Source: Acanthaster planci (taxonomy: Eukaryota; Echinodermata; Asteroidea; Valvatida; Acanthasteridae). Taken from it: a DNA stretch of 62,000 nucleotides. This document shows positions 22,101 through 37,100 of this stretch, in pieces. The stretch spans positions 7,915 through 69,914 of the forward strand of contig NW_019091670.1 in NCBI RefSeq assembly GCF_001949145.1. The letters are read 5' to 3'. Position 1 is the stretch's first letter, and the number at the start of each line of letters is the position of its first letter. Position numbers and translations under genes: made by a program. The notes under the pieces were generated by a model. It did not search any database. It was not told the DNA's origin and was given only the letters and a program-made list of their open reading frames with translations.

Positions 22101-25100
22101 ACTGTACATGAAATATTAAACGTGTACATGTCACATGTGCGCACATCATGCATCTGTCAAGGGATGAACAGTACTGAAGTCAATTCATACATGTACATGT
22201 CTATGTTAATGATGGTACTTGCCCGGAATGTATGGGGGAAAACCATGTTATTTTAGTTCTGTCTTGTTGCTTTTTTGGTGGCAACACATGTAGAGTTTAG
22301 AAAACCCCCCACTGGTCTACATGTACGTACAGGTATGGTGGTTAAGCTGGCAGTGCCAGCTACTGGTATGTACATGCATGTAATGTACACTGCCTGAGCT
22401 TGAGGTCAGCCCCCATGGCTGTACAATACAAAGACCCATTCATGATGTGCGGCAGACCATGCTTCAGGTGTGTTGTGCAGGAAGCCAACAAAATGTGCGC
22501 CATTCAGGTGTGATGAATCAGACTGACTGGTTTAAGGTTTTGTGTTTCATGGAATCGAGAACAAAAAAGAACAAAGACAGACAAGTGTATCAATTCTGAC
22601 GTACCATTGTAGTAATCTGTCTCATCCTTGTTATATTATTCCCCCATGGTTACATGTACATGTAGGCCTACATGTACATGTAGGCCTACATGTACATGTA
22701 ATTGAGAAAACCCATTTCCCCTACACTTCAATTTCTGGCATTTCACCCAACTTCTGTTTTTAGACAGAAGCATGTTCATTGTGGAGAGGACTTTACCAGT
22801 AACAAATGATCTCTCATTTGACAATTGAGGGAATTCCATGCGGAATGAGGAAATTTGGTCCCACTGTTCCCACCTCTTGTTGTGGGTAGTTCTTAAACAG
22901 AGAAGTTTTTGAAAAAAAAGTTAAACCAGAACAGCAGTCTCTAATTCAAATTTCATATTTTTCTGGTAAACTTCTTTTTTTTGTGAATTATATTTGAATA
23001 ATGAGGTCAGTAACAGTGATCGAATTTCCACTTTTGCATGGAATTGCCCAGTTGTCACTTTTCCACTTTAGAATCCATCAAACATACCATATTGTGTAAA
23101 TAATCATAACAATTGTAAACTCTTAATGGATGTAAACGTGGCTCAGCAAACTTGCAACAACCTTTCCGTTTGTGGACACAACTTGCATACAAGAGATTGT
23201 GCCTCCTGTGAACAGCATAATTTTTTATTTGTTTTGATTAATTTGCCTTTTCCACATACAATGAAATAATTACATGTACATGTACATGTATAGAAAGAAT
23301 AAATATGCATTAATAAGTAGATAACAATAAAAAAATAAATATACACTGTGGCTACATGGACAATACCATAATACCAAACAAAACCATTTGTAGAAAGAGC
23401 AGGAACGACGCCAGAAAGTTGTAAAAACTTATTTCCATTGTGGGTGAATAATGTTGACTAGTTTTAGAAGGACTTTCCATGTGGTTGAAACCACATCCTT
23501 GGATTCCCAGCAATCTGGTCTAACTTATTAAACAGTTTTACCAGGAGGTGTCTGGCATACAAGTTAAACTTTAACTTGTTTGATATTGTGGTTGGTATGA
23601 CAATGACATGTAGTCAACATGGGCACATTCAAGAAGAGCACTCAGTCAGTTCTCTGACATTACCCCCCTTTTGTTGGGGTTTGGTATTCATTTACTTGTC
23701 ATTCCCCCAAAACATTTTTTTCCGAACACTCAATAGTCATGAGTCTATTGTGGTCATAAACCATCCAGAACCCAATTTCTACAAAGTGGTATCCTCCCTG
23801 GTACTTAAGTTCAATTATTAATCCAAAATGCAACTTTCATGATGGTTATGTTGATTCAACCTGTTTGACCTTTTACTTTAAAGGTTAAGAAGTGTTGCAT
23901 CTATTCTAACTGCAGTTTTCCCGCACTGCTCTCAAGAAACACACTGATACATGTACACTTATACTGCACGGATGATGTCAGTGTCTGGACATTCCTTGGT
24001 ATCCACGAATATCTTTCCACCAACCAATCACAGTGGAGAACTTAGTGGCCAGTGCTGCAACCTGAAATCAAATCTGCCTGCCCCTTTAATGTATGGGACC
24101 CCCCCCTTGTGGTTAGAGCATACAGCAACCAGCTCATATCAAAGGTCTGGTCTGCATTGTTGAGGGTGTGTGTACAATAGAATGGTGTTGGTACATGCAG
24201 AAAACACATTCCAGTCTCATGACTCATGCACAAATACATCAATCTACTGTGTAAAATGTTTTTTTTTTTGGCAAGTATTTGCTAACCTTCCTGATAATTG
24301 GAGCTTGTGCTAAATCCATACATTATGTGAACAAGCCAAAGAAGGAACAGTGAAAATTCTAAACAAAATGATATAGCAAACCATAGATGCAATTTTCATA
24401 TACCGGTCTTTGTTATTCTGTAAAATTTTGAATTACAAAGTTGAAAGTATGCAGCATTTTTGAGATGAAATTTAAGGGCAAATGCTTGCTGAGGTTTTCG
24501 TTGTCTTTTTGTTTTGTTGCTGATAATGTTAATTTATGCGAAAAATATGTATAATTGAATAGTCTGAAACTCTGAAAACAGTTCTTAAAACAAAGAAAGC
24601 CCACATGCGGTTTTGGAGGATTTTGGAGGATTCAGGGTGAATGGCAAAAGTGCATGGCTGATTGCAAAGGATGCCACGCATGAAGGTTNNNNNNNNNNNN
24701 NNNNNNNNNNNNNNNNNNNNNNNNNNNNNNNNNNNNNNNNNNNNNNNNNNNNNNNNNNNNNNNNNNNNNNNNNNNNNNNNNNNNNNNNNNNNNNNNNNNN
24801 NNNNNNNNNNNNNNNNNNNNNNNNNNNNNNNNNNNNNNNNNNNNNNNNNNNNNNNNNNNNNNNNNNNNNNNNNNNNNNNNNNNNNNNNNNNNNNNNNNNN
24901 NNNNNNNNNNNNNNNNNNNNNNNNNNNNNNNNNNNNNNNNNNNNNNNNNNNNNNNNNNNNNNNNNNNNNNNNNNNNNNNNNNNNNNNNNNNNNNNNNNGG
25001 AAGGTTCCCAGCAAAAAGGGCCTAGGGGTTAGGGTTAGTAAAAAAGTGAAGATTACATGTACATGTAGGTGTAAAAGGGTTACCAAATTGCTGGAATCTC

Positions 25101-28100
25101 TGCTTTTCGTTGAAGTTGAATAGCAATCAAAATGAAAACAGGTTCTTATTTTCTTGTTTTATTTAAACAAGAGTCCTACCGGTATGTATGTTATCTGACC
25201 GACTCGTCCTCCCCCTTCCCCCGTTCTTACAGACAAGAGTGACACCCAGCGGATCATCATTGAAGTCCAGAATGTTGACGAGCCGCCCCAATGGGAGATG
25301 ATTGTGTACCCTTACATTGAGGTGGTACCTGTTGATGCACCTTCAGGTGCCTCTCTCTATCAGCTGAGAGCATCTGATCCCGAGGGCTTTACTGTACGCT
25401 ACTATCTCAACTCGGGTATGCCTTTTTTCCCCCCTCCGCTTGTGCTACCTTTAGTTTGCAGTTGAATTAACACTGAGAATCAGACCAGACACGAATACGC
25501 AGGGAAAATTCATGGTTCGTTCCCTGGTTAATTGGTGTGTCACTTCAAATCACCAAGACCATGAGAATCTGTGATTAACTGACTTAATTTTAAAAAACAA
25601 AAGCACAACGTGCAAAATATGAAGCTGTACTTGAACCTTAAAATGGCATACGAAGCGGTGAAATGGAAGTTATGTAGGTCATAGAAATGTTGACTTTCTT
25701 TTGTGTTGTGGAGCTGGTAAAAAAGTCAGATTTTGAGTCATTAGGAACTGCATTTATGCACAGAAATGGCTTTGTTTTCTAAAGGTGGGAGCGGCATGTT
25801 CACCGTCGATGAGGACAGCGGCTGGATTAAGACAAGTCTCTCCCCAGGCCAGACCTACGAACAAGACAGGAAATATGTCCTCAGTGTCTACGCTCAAGAC
25901 GAGAATGGAAGCAGCATTCCCGCAGAGGTCAACATCTTTGGCGGGACCCACCCCCCTCAGTTCACAAAGGAGGTCTACCAGGCTACGGTGGTGGAAGAGG
26001 TGAACCCTCCACAAAAGTGAGTAGGCGTGGAGGCGGCCATAGGTGTGGCTGTTGGTGAGAACGTAGGCGCGGCTTTATGCGCGTCCATAGGTGTAGCTGA
26101 GGTGCGGCTGTTAGATGTAGCCGAAGGATTTCCTGCTAGGTATACAGCAAGAAGTACATGTAGTTTAACATCTGTTCCATGTGCTAGCATTCTGTTGCCT
26201 GCAAAGAAGGGATAGGCTCAGGGTTGGAGCTATTAGCTGGCCCTTACCTGTATTCCAAATTACCGGCCAACACATTACAAGAAAATAAAGCTTGTTGGCT
26301 GGCAAAAATTTGGCGGCATGGTATGATAACTGCAATTATATTCATCTTTCTCCTTATTTAAAGCATTTGTTTCACTTAAAAGTCATCATTTACATGTAGT
26401 TGGCCCATGTACATGCGCTGCTCATTCTTGAAGCTGATTCTACGCTGGTTCAGTCATTAAGCATCAAACAACTGGCTCCAACTGGAGCCTGTTGCATTTG
26501 TTACCATCCTTACACAAGATCTGCCTATTTTTCAAAGACTTGGTTTAGCTACCTCAGTGTGAAATCAAAGGATAGTACTTGCCCTGTCTTACACACAGGC
26601 TTGGTCTATAGCCGTGCTTCGTGGGGAGTGCACATATTTGTTTTTGCAACCTTGGGGCTGTTTTGAACTTGCCCGACTGAACAGCTTTTGATCTGTGTTG
26701 CCTTGCCTTGTTTCTCTCCAGTGTCATCGATGTTCGGGCCTTCTCCTTTAACAACCTGGCCGTCACGTACTCGCTCCTGAACAACAATGACGTTGACTCC
26801 AGGATTCCGCGCCACACCATCAGCGCGTCATCTGGTCAGATCACCCTGCTGGACAAAGTGGACCGAGAGACGCTGAGCTCTTACTTCCTGGACGTCAGGG
26901 CCACTGAAGATACCCAAAGCAATGATGGCCTGAGCACCACCGTCAGGGTACGGTCTGATGGATGGATGTGTCATTCTTTGCTTTAATAAACAACCTTTTA
27001 GAAATGTCCAATTTGAATTAGCTCTATATTGTGCTGTGCACTCTTATGTCAAGTATTATGAGTTATTGTCCAGTTTTTGTTTTATCTTCTGACGCCTTCC
27101 AGGTTCAAATCACATACGGTTTAAAAGTTAGAAATGAAATTTTTCACCTTCCAATTCATAAGCATCGATAGCACAGGAATGTGAGACTACTGGTCAATAT
27201 GTGGCCTAGGACTTCGTCAACCACCCTTGGTAAAACTGAAGTTACCCAAACTTCACCAAATCTTCCAAAATATAGCACAGTAGTTCTAGGAATTTTTTTC
27301 TAGCTTCAGGGCTCAAGAGCCACTGTTACATGCGCTTCACGTGTGCTTTTGCATTGATAAACTCAAAGAATGTGCCATTGATGTTGAGTTGACAAGGTTC
27401 TGAGATGCTTTCCTGCTGACAAGGCCTTAATGTTCGCTGTATAACTGTTCATTGTTGTTTCCTAGTCTTTCTGGACTGTTACATAGCAATTGTAGATTCA
27501 AAGCTGCGAAGAGTTGAGCATTTACTTCTGGCAGGAAATTTGTTGTTTTTTTAATTTGTTGTGCTTTTTTTTATTTCACAGGTGAATGTAGACGTAACTG
27601 ACATCAACGACTGTAACCCCGTTTTTGGCCAAAAGACGTACTCCTTCAGAAACATCCCTGAGACCATTGGCACAGATACATTGATAGGATCAAGTAATGC
27701 CAATCTCTTGGACCCATTGTTCCCCCTGACGCCACCCTGTTTTTCCAAAGTACCCACCCTGTTTTTCCAAAGCACCCATCCTCTCTGTGGGTTTGCCCCT
27801 GTCATGTTTATTGTGGGATGACATTGCCATTAAGTCATTCATCTTTGTGTTTGCCACATTTATGAATAAAAATGAGGATGTAGGGAAGGTACCGTTATGT
27901 AAGCATGGACATTAAAAAAAGTGAAAGTGCTTATTTAAAACTGCAGATCTTGAAAAGTTGTCCTGTTGTTATTTCCACACTGTTTTGAATTGTAGATGTT
28001 GAGACAAAACATTGTATTGGAGGTTTTTTGATTTCATGCCCCCCTACGAAACGTCATCTCATTGTCATCTCATTATCATCTCATTATCATTTCATTATCA

Positions 28101-31100
28101 TCTCATTCAATCCATTTGGACTGTAACTTGTTCACGATCTGATACCACTCCATCAGTTGAGGCCACAGATTGCGACGCAGACCCCAACAACATCCTGACC
28201 TATACGCTCAGCGGGGCCCAGGCTGAAAAGTTCCGTGTTGTCGGATCGGGGGACCTGTACCCGGCCAGCAAGCTGGACTTTGACGTTGGCGAGGGCTTCT
28301 ATGAGCTGCGGGCCACTGTTCGGGACCAGGCAGGGGGTACGGCTGAGGCCATCGTGTGGGTGTACCTGACGGACTTAAATGACGAACCCCCGGTCTTCCT
28401 GAACACGGAGAACTACGTGTATTACGTGGACGAGGATGCAGTGAACGGTTACATCGTTGGGACTGTCTACGCCAGTGATGCTGACAAAGATAGTGTCATC
28501 ACATTTAGCCTTCAGGGAACCTACCCCTTCCGTATAGATTCTGCAACTGGTGAGTTATTTTATACTTAGTTTGACCAAGCAGCCTATCTTATTATCAATC
28601 TTTAATAGCCAGAAGTGCTCCTTGACGTGGGGCAGATGTGTTATAAGAAAAGTCCATTTGCAATTCGTTATCTAAAAGTTCATCGAGTCCTTGAAGAATC
28701 AATCCCTCTCTTTCATGCACTAGTTCAATATTTTTCAAATTTGCCATTTGCACACTGCATATACTCCTCCTCCTGAGAGTACTAGCCAGCCACCACAGGG
28801 CCAGCCAATTTCTAGCTGGCAGCAGAGTTTGTCCTGGTCCCTTTTCAAAAAGTGTCCCGTCTGTAAAGCAGCCTTTTATTTTGGCGAATGGTGTGTCAAT
28901 GTGTTTTGAGCATTTGATTTTATGTAGGTCTAGTGTAGCGTTTGTTGTCAGCAGTTCATGATGTCCTCTCCCCAAAATGCTCAACTGCTTGGAATTTTCG
29001 GCAAATGCAGGTGTGATATCACATGTTGGCACCAACAACTTGCCGGAAGCCAGCTATAGTTTTAATGTCACTGCGACTGATGGCACGTATACCAGCTATG
29101 CGGAAGTGGAAATTGTGGTAAACGACATCAACGACAACCCGCCAGTCTTTCAGGATTGCGCGAGCTATGCGCCGTCCATCTCTGAGGATGCAGCTGATGG
29201 CACATCCCTCATCACGGTTCGTAGTAGCCATCATCCTGTTACTTGAAGATCACACAAGTTCAGACCATTGAAACTTGAATGCCCTACGTTTTGATAGTCA
29301 CTGCTCTCAATAGAACAGAAATAATGCAGAAGGGTGGACGGGTGTTGTGAGTAGGTCACACACCACCTCTCTCCTTTGTAGATGATTGTATTGTTTGTAA
29401 ACACATGATGTAAGACTTCAACTGGGAAGAATAAGGGCTTCTGAACTCTATATGGCAACAGAAAATGCCTCCAAAAATCTGAATCTGTTGTCAAACTATC
29501 AAGCAGATAGCTGTACGAGGCAGCTCAACTCGTTTATTTTAGCGACAAGTCTTTCTCCTCACACACAAGGAAGAGAAGAGAAGACATTTCATGTTATTTA
29601 TTAGCCTATGTGCCAGTAATGTGGACATGTCTCGTCAACAGGTGGTGGCTACTGATGCTGACAAAGGGGCAAACGCTGCCATCAAGTACAACATTCCTGG
29701 GGCCAACATTCCCTTCCGCGTGGACGCAGACACGGGCGAGATCTTTCTCCAGGATCCTTTGGACCGGGAAAGAAACCCCACCATTGACATTGTCGTCACA
29801 GCAACAGACCAGCCCGCCAACTCCTTCAGCAAAACCGGCTTCTGTGTCATTACCGTGACTGTCACCGATGTCAATGACAACCGGCCCGTCTTCCGGTTGG
29901 AGCGCTACGTCGGTGAGTACAGGATTTGGAAAATAAAATTTGAGGGTACACAGATGTCATTGAATATCTCAGCAAAAGAGGTCACCATCTGAAGGTTCAT
30001 GGAAATTGATTACTGGAGACTTGTTCTCTCCTTGCTTGTGCTAGGTGCACAGATCGGTGTTAGTGGCCCCGTGAAATTTGGCCAAGGTTAAACGAAAAAC
30101 CAAGGATGACTTCAGAGCTAGTTGTTCAGCCCAAGCTGAGGTCACCATTCTCATTCTGGAAACCCATTCATATCTCTCTCACCAGTCTCTCCTCTTCCAT
30201 GCACGTATAATGGACTGCTTTTTTTTTCCAATTTTTTTTTTCTACACAGTGTCTGTTAGCAGCTCAACCCCAACACGTCAAACCATCTTAACTGTTAATG
30301 CTGAGGATGCAGATGCCCAATCGTCCATTACTTACAGGCTCACCGACCAAAGTCCTAACCTCTTTGGCATTCGGCAGACTGGAGAAATCTTTCCCCTCAT
30401 GGGCCTCTCTGCTGTAAGTACGTTTTATATAATCCGCAATGCATTTGTTTTGTCTTGCTGTGTGTGTGAGTTTGTTTCTGCATTCAATTGGGGACCCTGA
30501 ACAATAGAGGACAATAAGGTCCCCGATTGACAGAGGGTCCCCGATTGACAACTGTGTACAAAACATGTGGGTGGTCTTCTAAAAAAGTTAAAGTACAAAC
30601 AAAAGAGGAACAGTAGGGGGTCCCCAGTTGCAGGCAAATACACACTTGTGTGTGTGTGTGCATTTGCTAAGCAGTTACTCCAGTCAGCAGTCAACTTCGG
30701 ACAGGATACGTGGGTTGGTCTTGGTGTGTCCCAGAAGTCAAAGGATTTTGGACACCGTAAGTGAGAGATCAAGGTTGTTACAGTTAAACGATACAAAATA
30801 CTTCTTCCCTGCCATAACTGGAGCCAGACTGAACCAATCAACGTTTCACTTGGTTTTATTGGTTGCTTTTAGTATAAGTCTAGAAGCCTAATGGAACCCA
30901 TACATGTAGGTCAAAGGTCAAGCCCAGAAAAACTGGTTTTCCCAGTGTAACTTGAGGAAGGCTAAACGTTAATTTCAATCTCAGTATATGTATGTCGGTC
31001 TTGATGTCCTCCAGAAGTTGACTTACTGTGGGCTCCACAGGTCAGAGGTCAAGGTTATTCTTGTTTGAACAATACAAATGATTTTCCCGCCATAGCTCAA

Positions 31101-34100
31101 GAAGGACTGGCCGTATAAGGTCCCCACCGGTATCAGCATCAGGAACTAATTGGTCCATTTCCAATAGCTTAGGGAGCCAAAATCAACTAACCAGCCGAAA
31201 CAAACCAGGCGATATTTGTTTCCCCACTCCTCATACATATTCAGTTGACTTACAGTGCCCTAGGGCAGAGATCATGACAGCATTATGCCCCATTCCCATG
31301 TGCCAGGTGCATTCCTCCCTCTCTGCACAGGGATTATAACAGCAGGCCCATTCTCACCGAAAAAACCCCAAAAAGTGTGCTTATTGTTTAAAACATATCA
31401 CGAAGTTACATTTAGTTAAGTCAGGGCAAAATCCTGCTTTTACCAGTCAAGTCCGAAGTCAATTTTTCGGAGTCAAGTCTCAAGTGAAAATGGAAAAACA
31501 AAAATAGTACTGACTTCAGTCCGAGTCAGTGATTGGAGTCAACTTCAAAAAATTCCGTTAACCTTTGGTGATACCCAAATAAAGACTACTGTGAGTTTTT
31601 ATTATAAATGCACACGTGACTCTACTTTCTGAGACTTCTCAATTGGTTGAACATTCAGTTCAAAGTCTCAGCTGACCTTCCAACTCCATATGTATGTCAT
31701 CTGGAAGAGATAAAGGAAAACAAGTGTTACTTATCGTAACCATTTTCCGAGACTCCCTTGATGACCGTTTCTTTGAGCTAGTGTTGCAATTTTGGGCGTG
31801 ATGCTGCGTTCTGAATGTCGGAATGGGAAAAGTACTTTTGATCTTGGCCCTTACAAGTAGGTTTATTGATATTCGTACATGCATAATTCACCTAGGTGAA
31901 AATTCCACGATACCGGTAGGCTCCTGAAGCACACCTTTAATAACCTGTTTCCAGTTAATAGTTTACTATGCGTGCATTGTTGACAGATGCGCATATCCTT
32001 GTGTGCAGACCTAGTCAAGTGCAAAAATAATGAACTAACTGTCGTTTCAAGTTTACATTTCCCCCAACTGGTCTTTCATTGACAGTAATATTACTATTTG
32101 TGTCTCTGCAGTATGAAGGCAGAACCTTTAACTTCAAGGTTGTAGCTGATGATTCTGTCAAGGAAGGCACAAGCAATATTGAAGTCAATGTTCTGACCGC
32201 ATTGGCGGTTGACCGGCCACCTGTCTGGGTCACCGTATTTGACGATATCAGGTTGCCGGAAAACACGACTGTCCCTCAGGTCATCCGAATACTGGAGGCA
32301 ACTCCCCAGAGTAGCAATGAGGTGGGCTTCAGCATTGTGATTGGTCAGATCCCGGAAACAAACTCAGAGGCCCAGTTTGGTGTTCGGAACCTTGGCGGCG
32401 TGAACAGGGCCGAATTGAACCTTGACATCCCTCTGGATTTCGAAGTGACAAGCGAGTGAGTAGTTTCAACCGTGCGACCACTGCTGTATGGTCAGATTAC
32501 AATTCTTTCAAACGATTAAATTTTGTCAGCTACCCTGCCCACAGTTGTCGATAAGTCTGCTTCAGTAATGTGGTACTTTTTTTTTCAGGGTATTTATAAA
32601 TCAGGGGACCATTTTTTTTCATGTCCGTGTCACATCTGACTTATGATTTTGTAAGTTCAGAACACATTTCCTAATTTCCAAGAGAGGTGAATTAATGCAA
32701 ATTACTTACCAAACATATACTAATAGTTTGAAATCATTTCCGGTTATATTTCCATGTCAAGTAACAAAGGTCAGATGTAACAGGGACATGAAAGTGTCAC
32801 ACTTTTGGACCCCTAATTTCTGGAATTACGGCTGAACATTGAACAAGGAGCCTTTCAGTAGAACCCAGCACCTAGTTATCTTTAAATATTTATTTCTGTT
32901 GAAAGAAACAGAAGGCCTGAGCAGCCTCCTGACACTTCTACCTTAACCCTAACACTCCTCAATCCTTTACCTGTTGGAGGACTGAGGAGTGTTAGGGTTA
33001 ATGGTGGGAATTTACATTTAATTTGAAAAACGTGACAGTGACGCGACAGCGTGTGATGCTCCTTTTCTCTGGCTCTGTTGAACTCGGTATGTGCTTCCTT
33101 TCCCCTCCTCCCTCTCAACAGGTACTCACTACAGGTGGATGCTACCGATGACGGCACCAGGTTGTCCAGTTTTGGAACTCAAAAAGTGATTGTTGAGGAC
33201 GTGAACGACGAAACCCCGCAATTCACCCTCAGCAGGTTTTTCGCTGCTGTACCCGAGGAAGCCACTCCGCCATTCGATGTTATTACCGTTGCAGCTGTTG
33301 ATGCGGACACGGTGAAAGAATTCAGAACGGTGAGCTGGTTTTCCTCTTTGTATTCCCAGTCAGTAAAAGGAAGCCACATGGAACGCATCCATTCTGACAA
33401 TGGCTCCGATATATGTGTATGTGTGAATCGGCTGTTAAAGGATCTTACCAATTCATTTTTCTAAGACTTTAATTTAATGCACCTCTTCTCCAAAAGAAAA
33501 GTGTTTGACATTCGTTGTAGGTTGAAGGATCCATGAAGTGAACTTTTTCTCTGTATTTTACTTTCTACCTATAGTTGTTCACTTCTTTAATTTATAAAAA
33601 CTGTTTGAAATCTTTTTAGTGTCCTAAAGAGTACACTTCCTTAAACATTAAAAATCGGTCAAGCTTTTCTCAACAAGTGAGGGCGCTGTTACTTTGATGA
33701 AAAGCAGGGAAAACACTCCTGATAAGCCAACTGATGTGAAGCAATTTGCATTGCTTGCGCATTTTGTTGGGAAGCACATGCAGTGATGCTTGAATGAAGC
33801 ACTGGTTCCTTTCAATAAAGAGTGTGCAAATAATAAGGAAGCACCGGGGAGCCAGAGTGACACTGCATTAACACGAAGTACATGAAGAAGTTTGACGAAC
33901 GATAACAACGATGCAAACTTTTAGAAGGAAATCAGCAAAGTGATGCACAGAACAAAATGTTCCTCAATGTGTTCATGCGTGACCACGTACATGTCTCAGT
34001 ACTGACATTGTATTGTAAAGTGAATCATGAATTTACAGTGGACCATTGCTGGCCTTGATATACAGTGGAGGCCAATTAAAGTAAACATTGTATTTCTTGA

Positions 34101-37100
34101 CTAACCACTGCGGTTTACAAAATTCCAATGTCTAAACTTTTGAATAGAACCCATTGACATGTTTTTATTGTCTGTGGGTCTATAAGTTGGAGTGTTGTAG
34201 CAAACAAAAACCACTGTCATGTTTAACCATATACTGCTCGGGAACCCGATTTCGGGTACTTTGGGTTTGTACGCATAGCCGGGGTGCCCAAAATCGGACA
34301 AAAGAGCTGAGCCTTGTAACAAAAGACCGTACTTGGAACAAAAGACCCGCTGCTGGGAATTGCAATCATTTTTCAGCTTGCATTTATCAAAGGTAATCCG
34401 TCATTTTTTTTTAACAGTATACCACTGTTTTTGGCATAGCGTGCCCGTTGATTAGCACCACAGATAAAAGTGTTCCAGCTCCCCATCAAGGAGCAATACA
34501 GTACTGCTGCACGCTAATCCAGCTGCGTTTGGAAAGACACCACTGACATTCACTGGAAACATAGGAAATTACGCAACATCTCACAATTCTGGGTTCTCCT
34601 TACTGGGTGGCAGGCCTGGCTGAAATAGCCGGGCGTCAATGGAGGTTGCCAGTCAGATTAGAGTAGCCACCAAACAGTCATCCGTGTGGGTGTAAACGTC
34701 CATCAAATGAAATTATGAATTTTTGAAGAATTTTGAAAAAGGAAAATCTTGAAATTGCCTGTATGTAGATACTGCATTTTTAAAAGCACCCAGCAGGAAT
34801 TGGTTAAGGAAATGGTCCCTTTTTCGCACATCTCTTCTGTACATTAGGATGACTAGATCAACTGCCTTTTAGTGAAATGGCTCTCAAACTGTTTGTTGTT
34901 AACGTCCCTGTGTTAGTTGAAACCATCAGGGGGAAAGGGAGAGGGGGCGGAGCAACGCCAAGGCTTTCTGGCTATTTAAAAAGTTGTCACTACTGATTCA
35001 CTCTCACTTGCCCGTATGTGAAACTTGAACATGGGCAGCTTTCAGATGTGCCTTGAAATGGGTTCCAGTAGAGGAAATGACTCCCCAAAGGCATTGCTAC
35101 GTACATCCAGCAGATTACGCATAAGATCACGGGAAAATACGATGTGGACTAAATAAAACCAATCTACATTTTGTCCTGCGGCTCATCATGGCATTGTGCC
35201 CCAGGAATTGCTTTCCCCAGAGTTGTGTGTATGTAAATTCATGTGATGTCTTGTCTCCTGACTCTTCCAGATAACGTACTCTTTTGATGCATCCTTTCCG
35301 GACGCCCAGTTTTTCACCATCAATGGCATCACGGGCCAGATTTTCAGCCAGATCAAGTTTGACCGCGAGGTCAAAGACGAATATGCGCTTCAGGTCATTG
35401 CGACGGATGGTGCTCCCTCCAGCAACCCTGCCCTTGGCGGTGAACCAAACAAAGGTATGCATTTCCCCATCCTCCTTAAATGCCAGTCTTCAAGGTCTTT
35501 AATTTTCCGTAATTTCAATTCCTCATCTACACTGTAAACTGACAACAGAAGACAGCAGACAATGCCGTGTAATGTCCACCAACTAAACACACAGGTACTT
35601 CGCGTGTACTTAAAGATATTTTGCTTTCTGGCTCTACAACTTTTTGTGTATTCCTATCTGGAAAGGTTGAAGTCACTACTTCTCCTCCACAAGTTGAGAG
35701 ATGAATTGAATTTTTTGTCCAATGCTTGTGTGTCTGTTCATGAAACCAAGATAATCCGCGGCGTTGTTTCGCTACGTGTACGCAAAGAGCGCGTGTTTGT
35801 GTCGAATAGTTCTGGAGGATGATTAGGATCTGTACTGGCCACAGATGGCCCCTGCCATGTCGTTTGAAACTCAGAAGACCGACAATCAAAACCAGGAATA
35901 ACTTACAAAGTTCCGCATTGAAGAAATCCACTGAACCCCGAGTCGAACTAGAACCAAGCTTATATTCCTCATCTTGCACTCTGTCTCTCTTGAATTTGTT
36001 CCTTTAGATTATGTCCGTGTGACCATCAATGTGGTGGACATCAATGACAATCCCCCTGTCTTCAGCTCCCCCATCTACAATGTGGTAGTGAGGGAGGATC
36101 GACCTGTCGGTTATGAAATCATCCAAGTCACTGCAACTGATGTGGATTCAGGTATGTAAAGTGCGATGTCCATCCTGTCCATTTATCAATGCGGCTCTTG
36201 AAATCTCTGGCGGTGTTGAGTTCTATTGTAAAATAACAGGACTGACCCAATACTGTAACCAAAAAAGATATCGCATGCGAAGAGATATGCATCAGTTGAA
36301 TGGGTTAACACCATTCATATCTCGTCTTTTGACCCCTCCCCCAAACAGATAGTGTTCCACGTTACCTGATTACGGCAAACAATACCGGTGGAGTTTTTGA
36401 CGTGGACCCTGCCACCGGCCAGATCTCGATTGCCTCACCCCTGGATTATGAGACGCAGACAGAGTACTGGCTGCAGTACTCGGCCACCGATGGCCTGAAC
36501 GTGGAGTACACCACCATTCGCATCCAGGTGACCAACGTGAACGACGAGAGGCCAGTCTTCAGCCAGCCTGTTTACCGGGACAGCGTGGCGGAAAATGATG
36601 CAAACGTACCACGGCAGTTACTGCAGGTTTGTTTTTTAACAGGGTGGTACGCTCTTAGAACTTACAAAAGGAACCCGGAACTAAAGGTTCGGTAGCACCT
36701 TTGAAAATCCAGCAATGCTTTGGTGGTGTGTAAGTTTGTTGATGTCACAACATTCAGAGCTGGTCAAAAAGGAAACACATCATTGAAAAATGCAAACTGC
36801 GAAGTAACAACAAAAAACAATGCTAAATTCCAAGATCATTCGATCAAACTAACCAGTACAGGTAGTTCTGTGGTTTATAGCCACAATTTTATGTCAATGT
36901 TCAGAGATGGTTTCCCTCCACTTATATACAAATGTGGTCTTGGTCTCGGACGGCTGATCCTGGTCTTCGGTCTTGGTCTTGGGTTACTTTTTCTGGCCTG
37001 GTCTTGGTCTTGTTCTTGATCTCGGACGGCTGATCGTGGTCTCGGTCTTGGACTGCCTGGCCTTGATTACAACACTGGGTGTGACCAATAGTTGAAGTCA

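Larger units (their letters stand above)
16630..25070. repeat. Dispersed ACATGTACATGT palindromes
   Basis: Perfect or near-perfect copies of the 12-base palindrome recur dozens of times, for example near 16640, 18770, 19252, 19611, 20505, 20595, 20920, 21475, 22190, 23275 and 25055. At 22653-22700 three copies are spaced by AGGCC to make a larger palindromic array. The motif is sparse downstream of 26 kb. Confidence 0.85.
16142..25232 (+). other. Cadherin intron 1 (9.1 kb), repeat-rich
   Basis: The longest intron. It carries the dense ACATGT palindromes, a tRNA-like SINE head (17668-17738), an AT-rich candidate MITE (19926-20402) and a 310-base gap. I found no missed exon, since exons 1 and 2 join without loss inside repeat 4. 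Confidence 0.85.

Noticed and set aside
22653-22700. Regular array considered as a CRISPR
   Set aside because: Spacers are the same 4-5 bases, not unique; eukaryotic DNA; simple palindromic tandem repeat.
24529-25123. ORFs crossing the second N run
   Set aside because: Same reason; they lie in intron 1.
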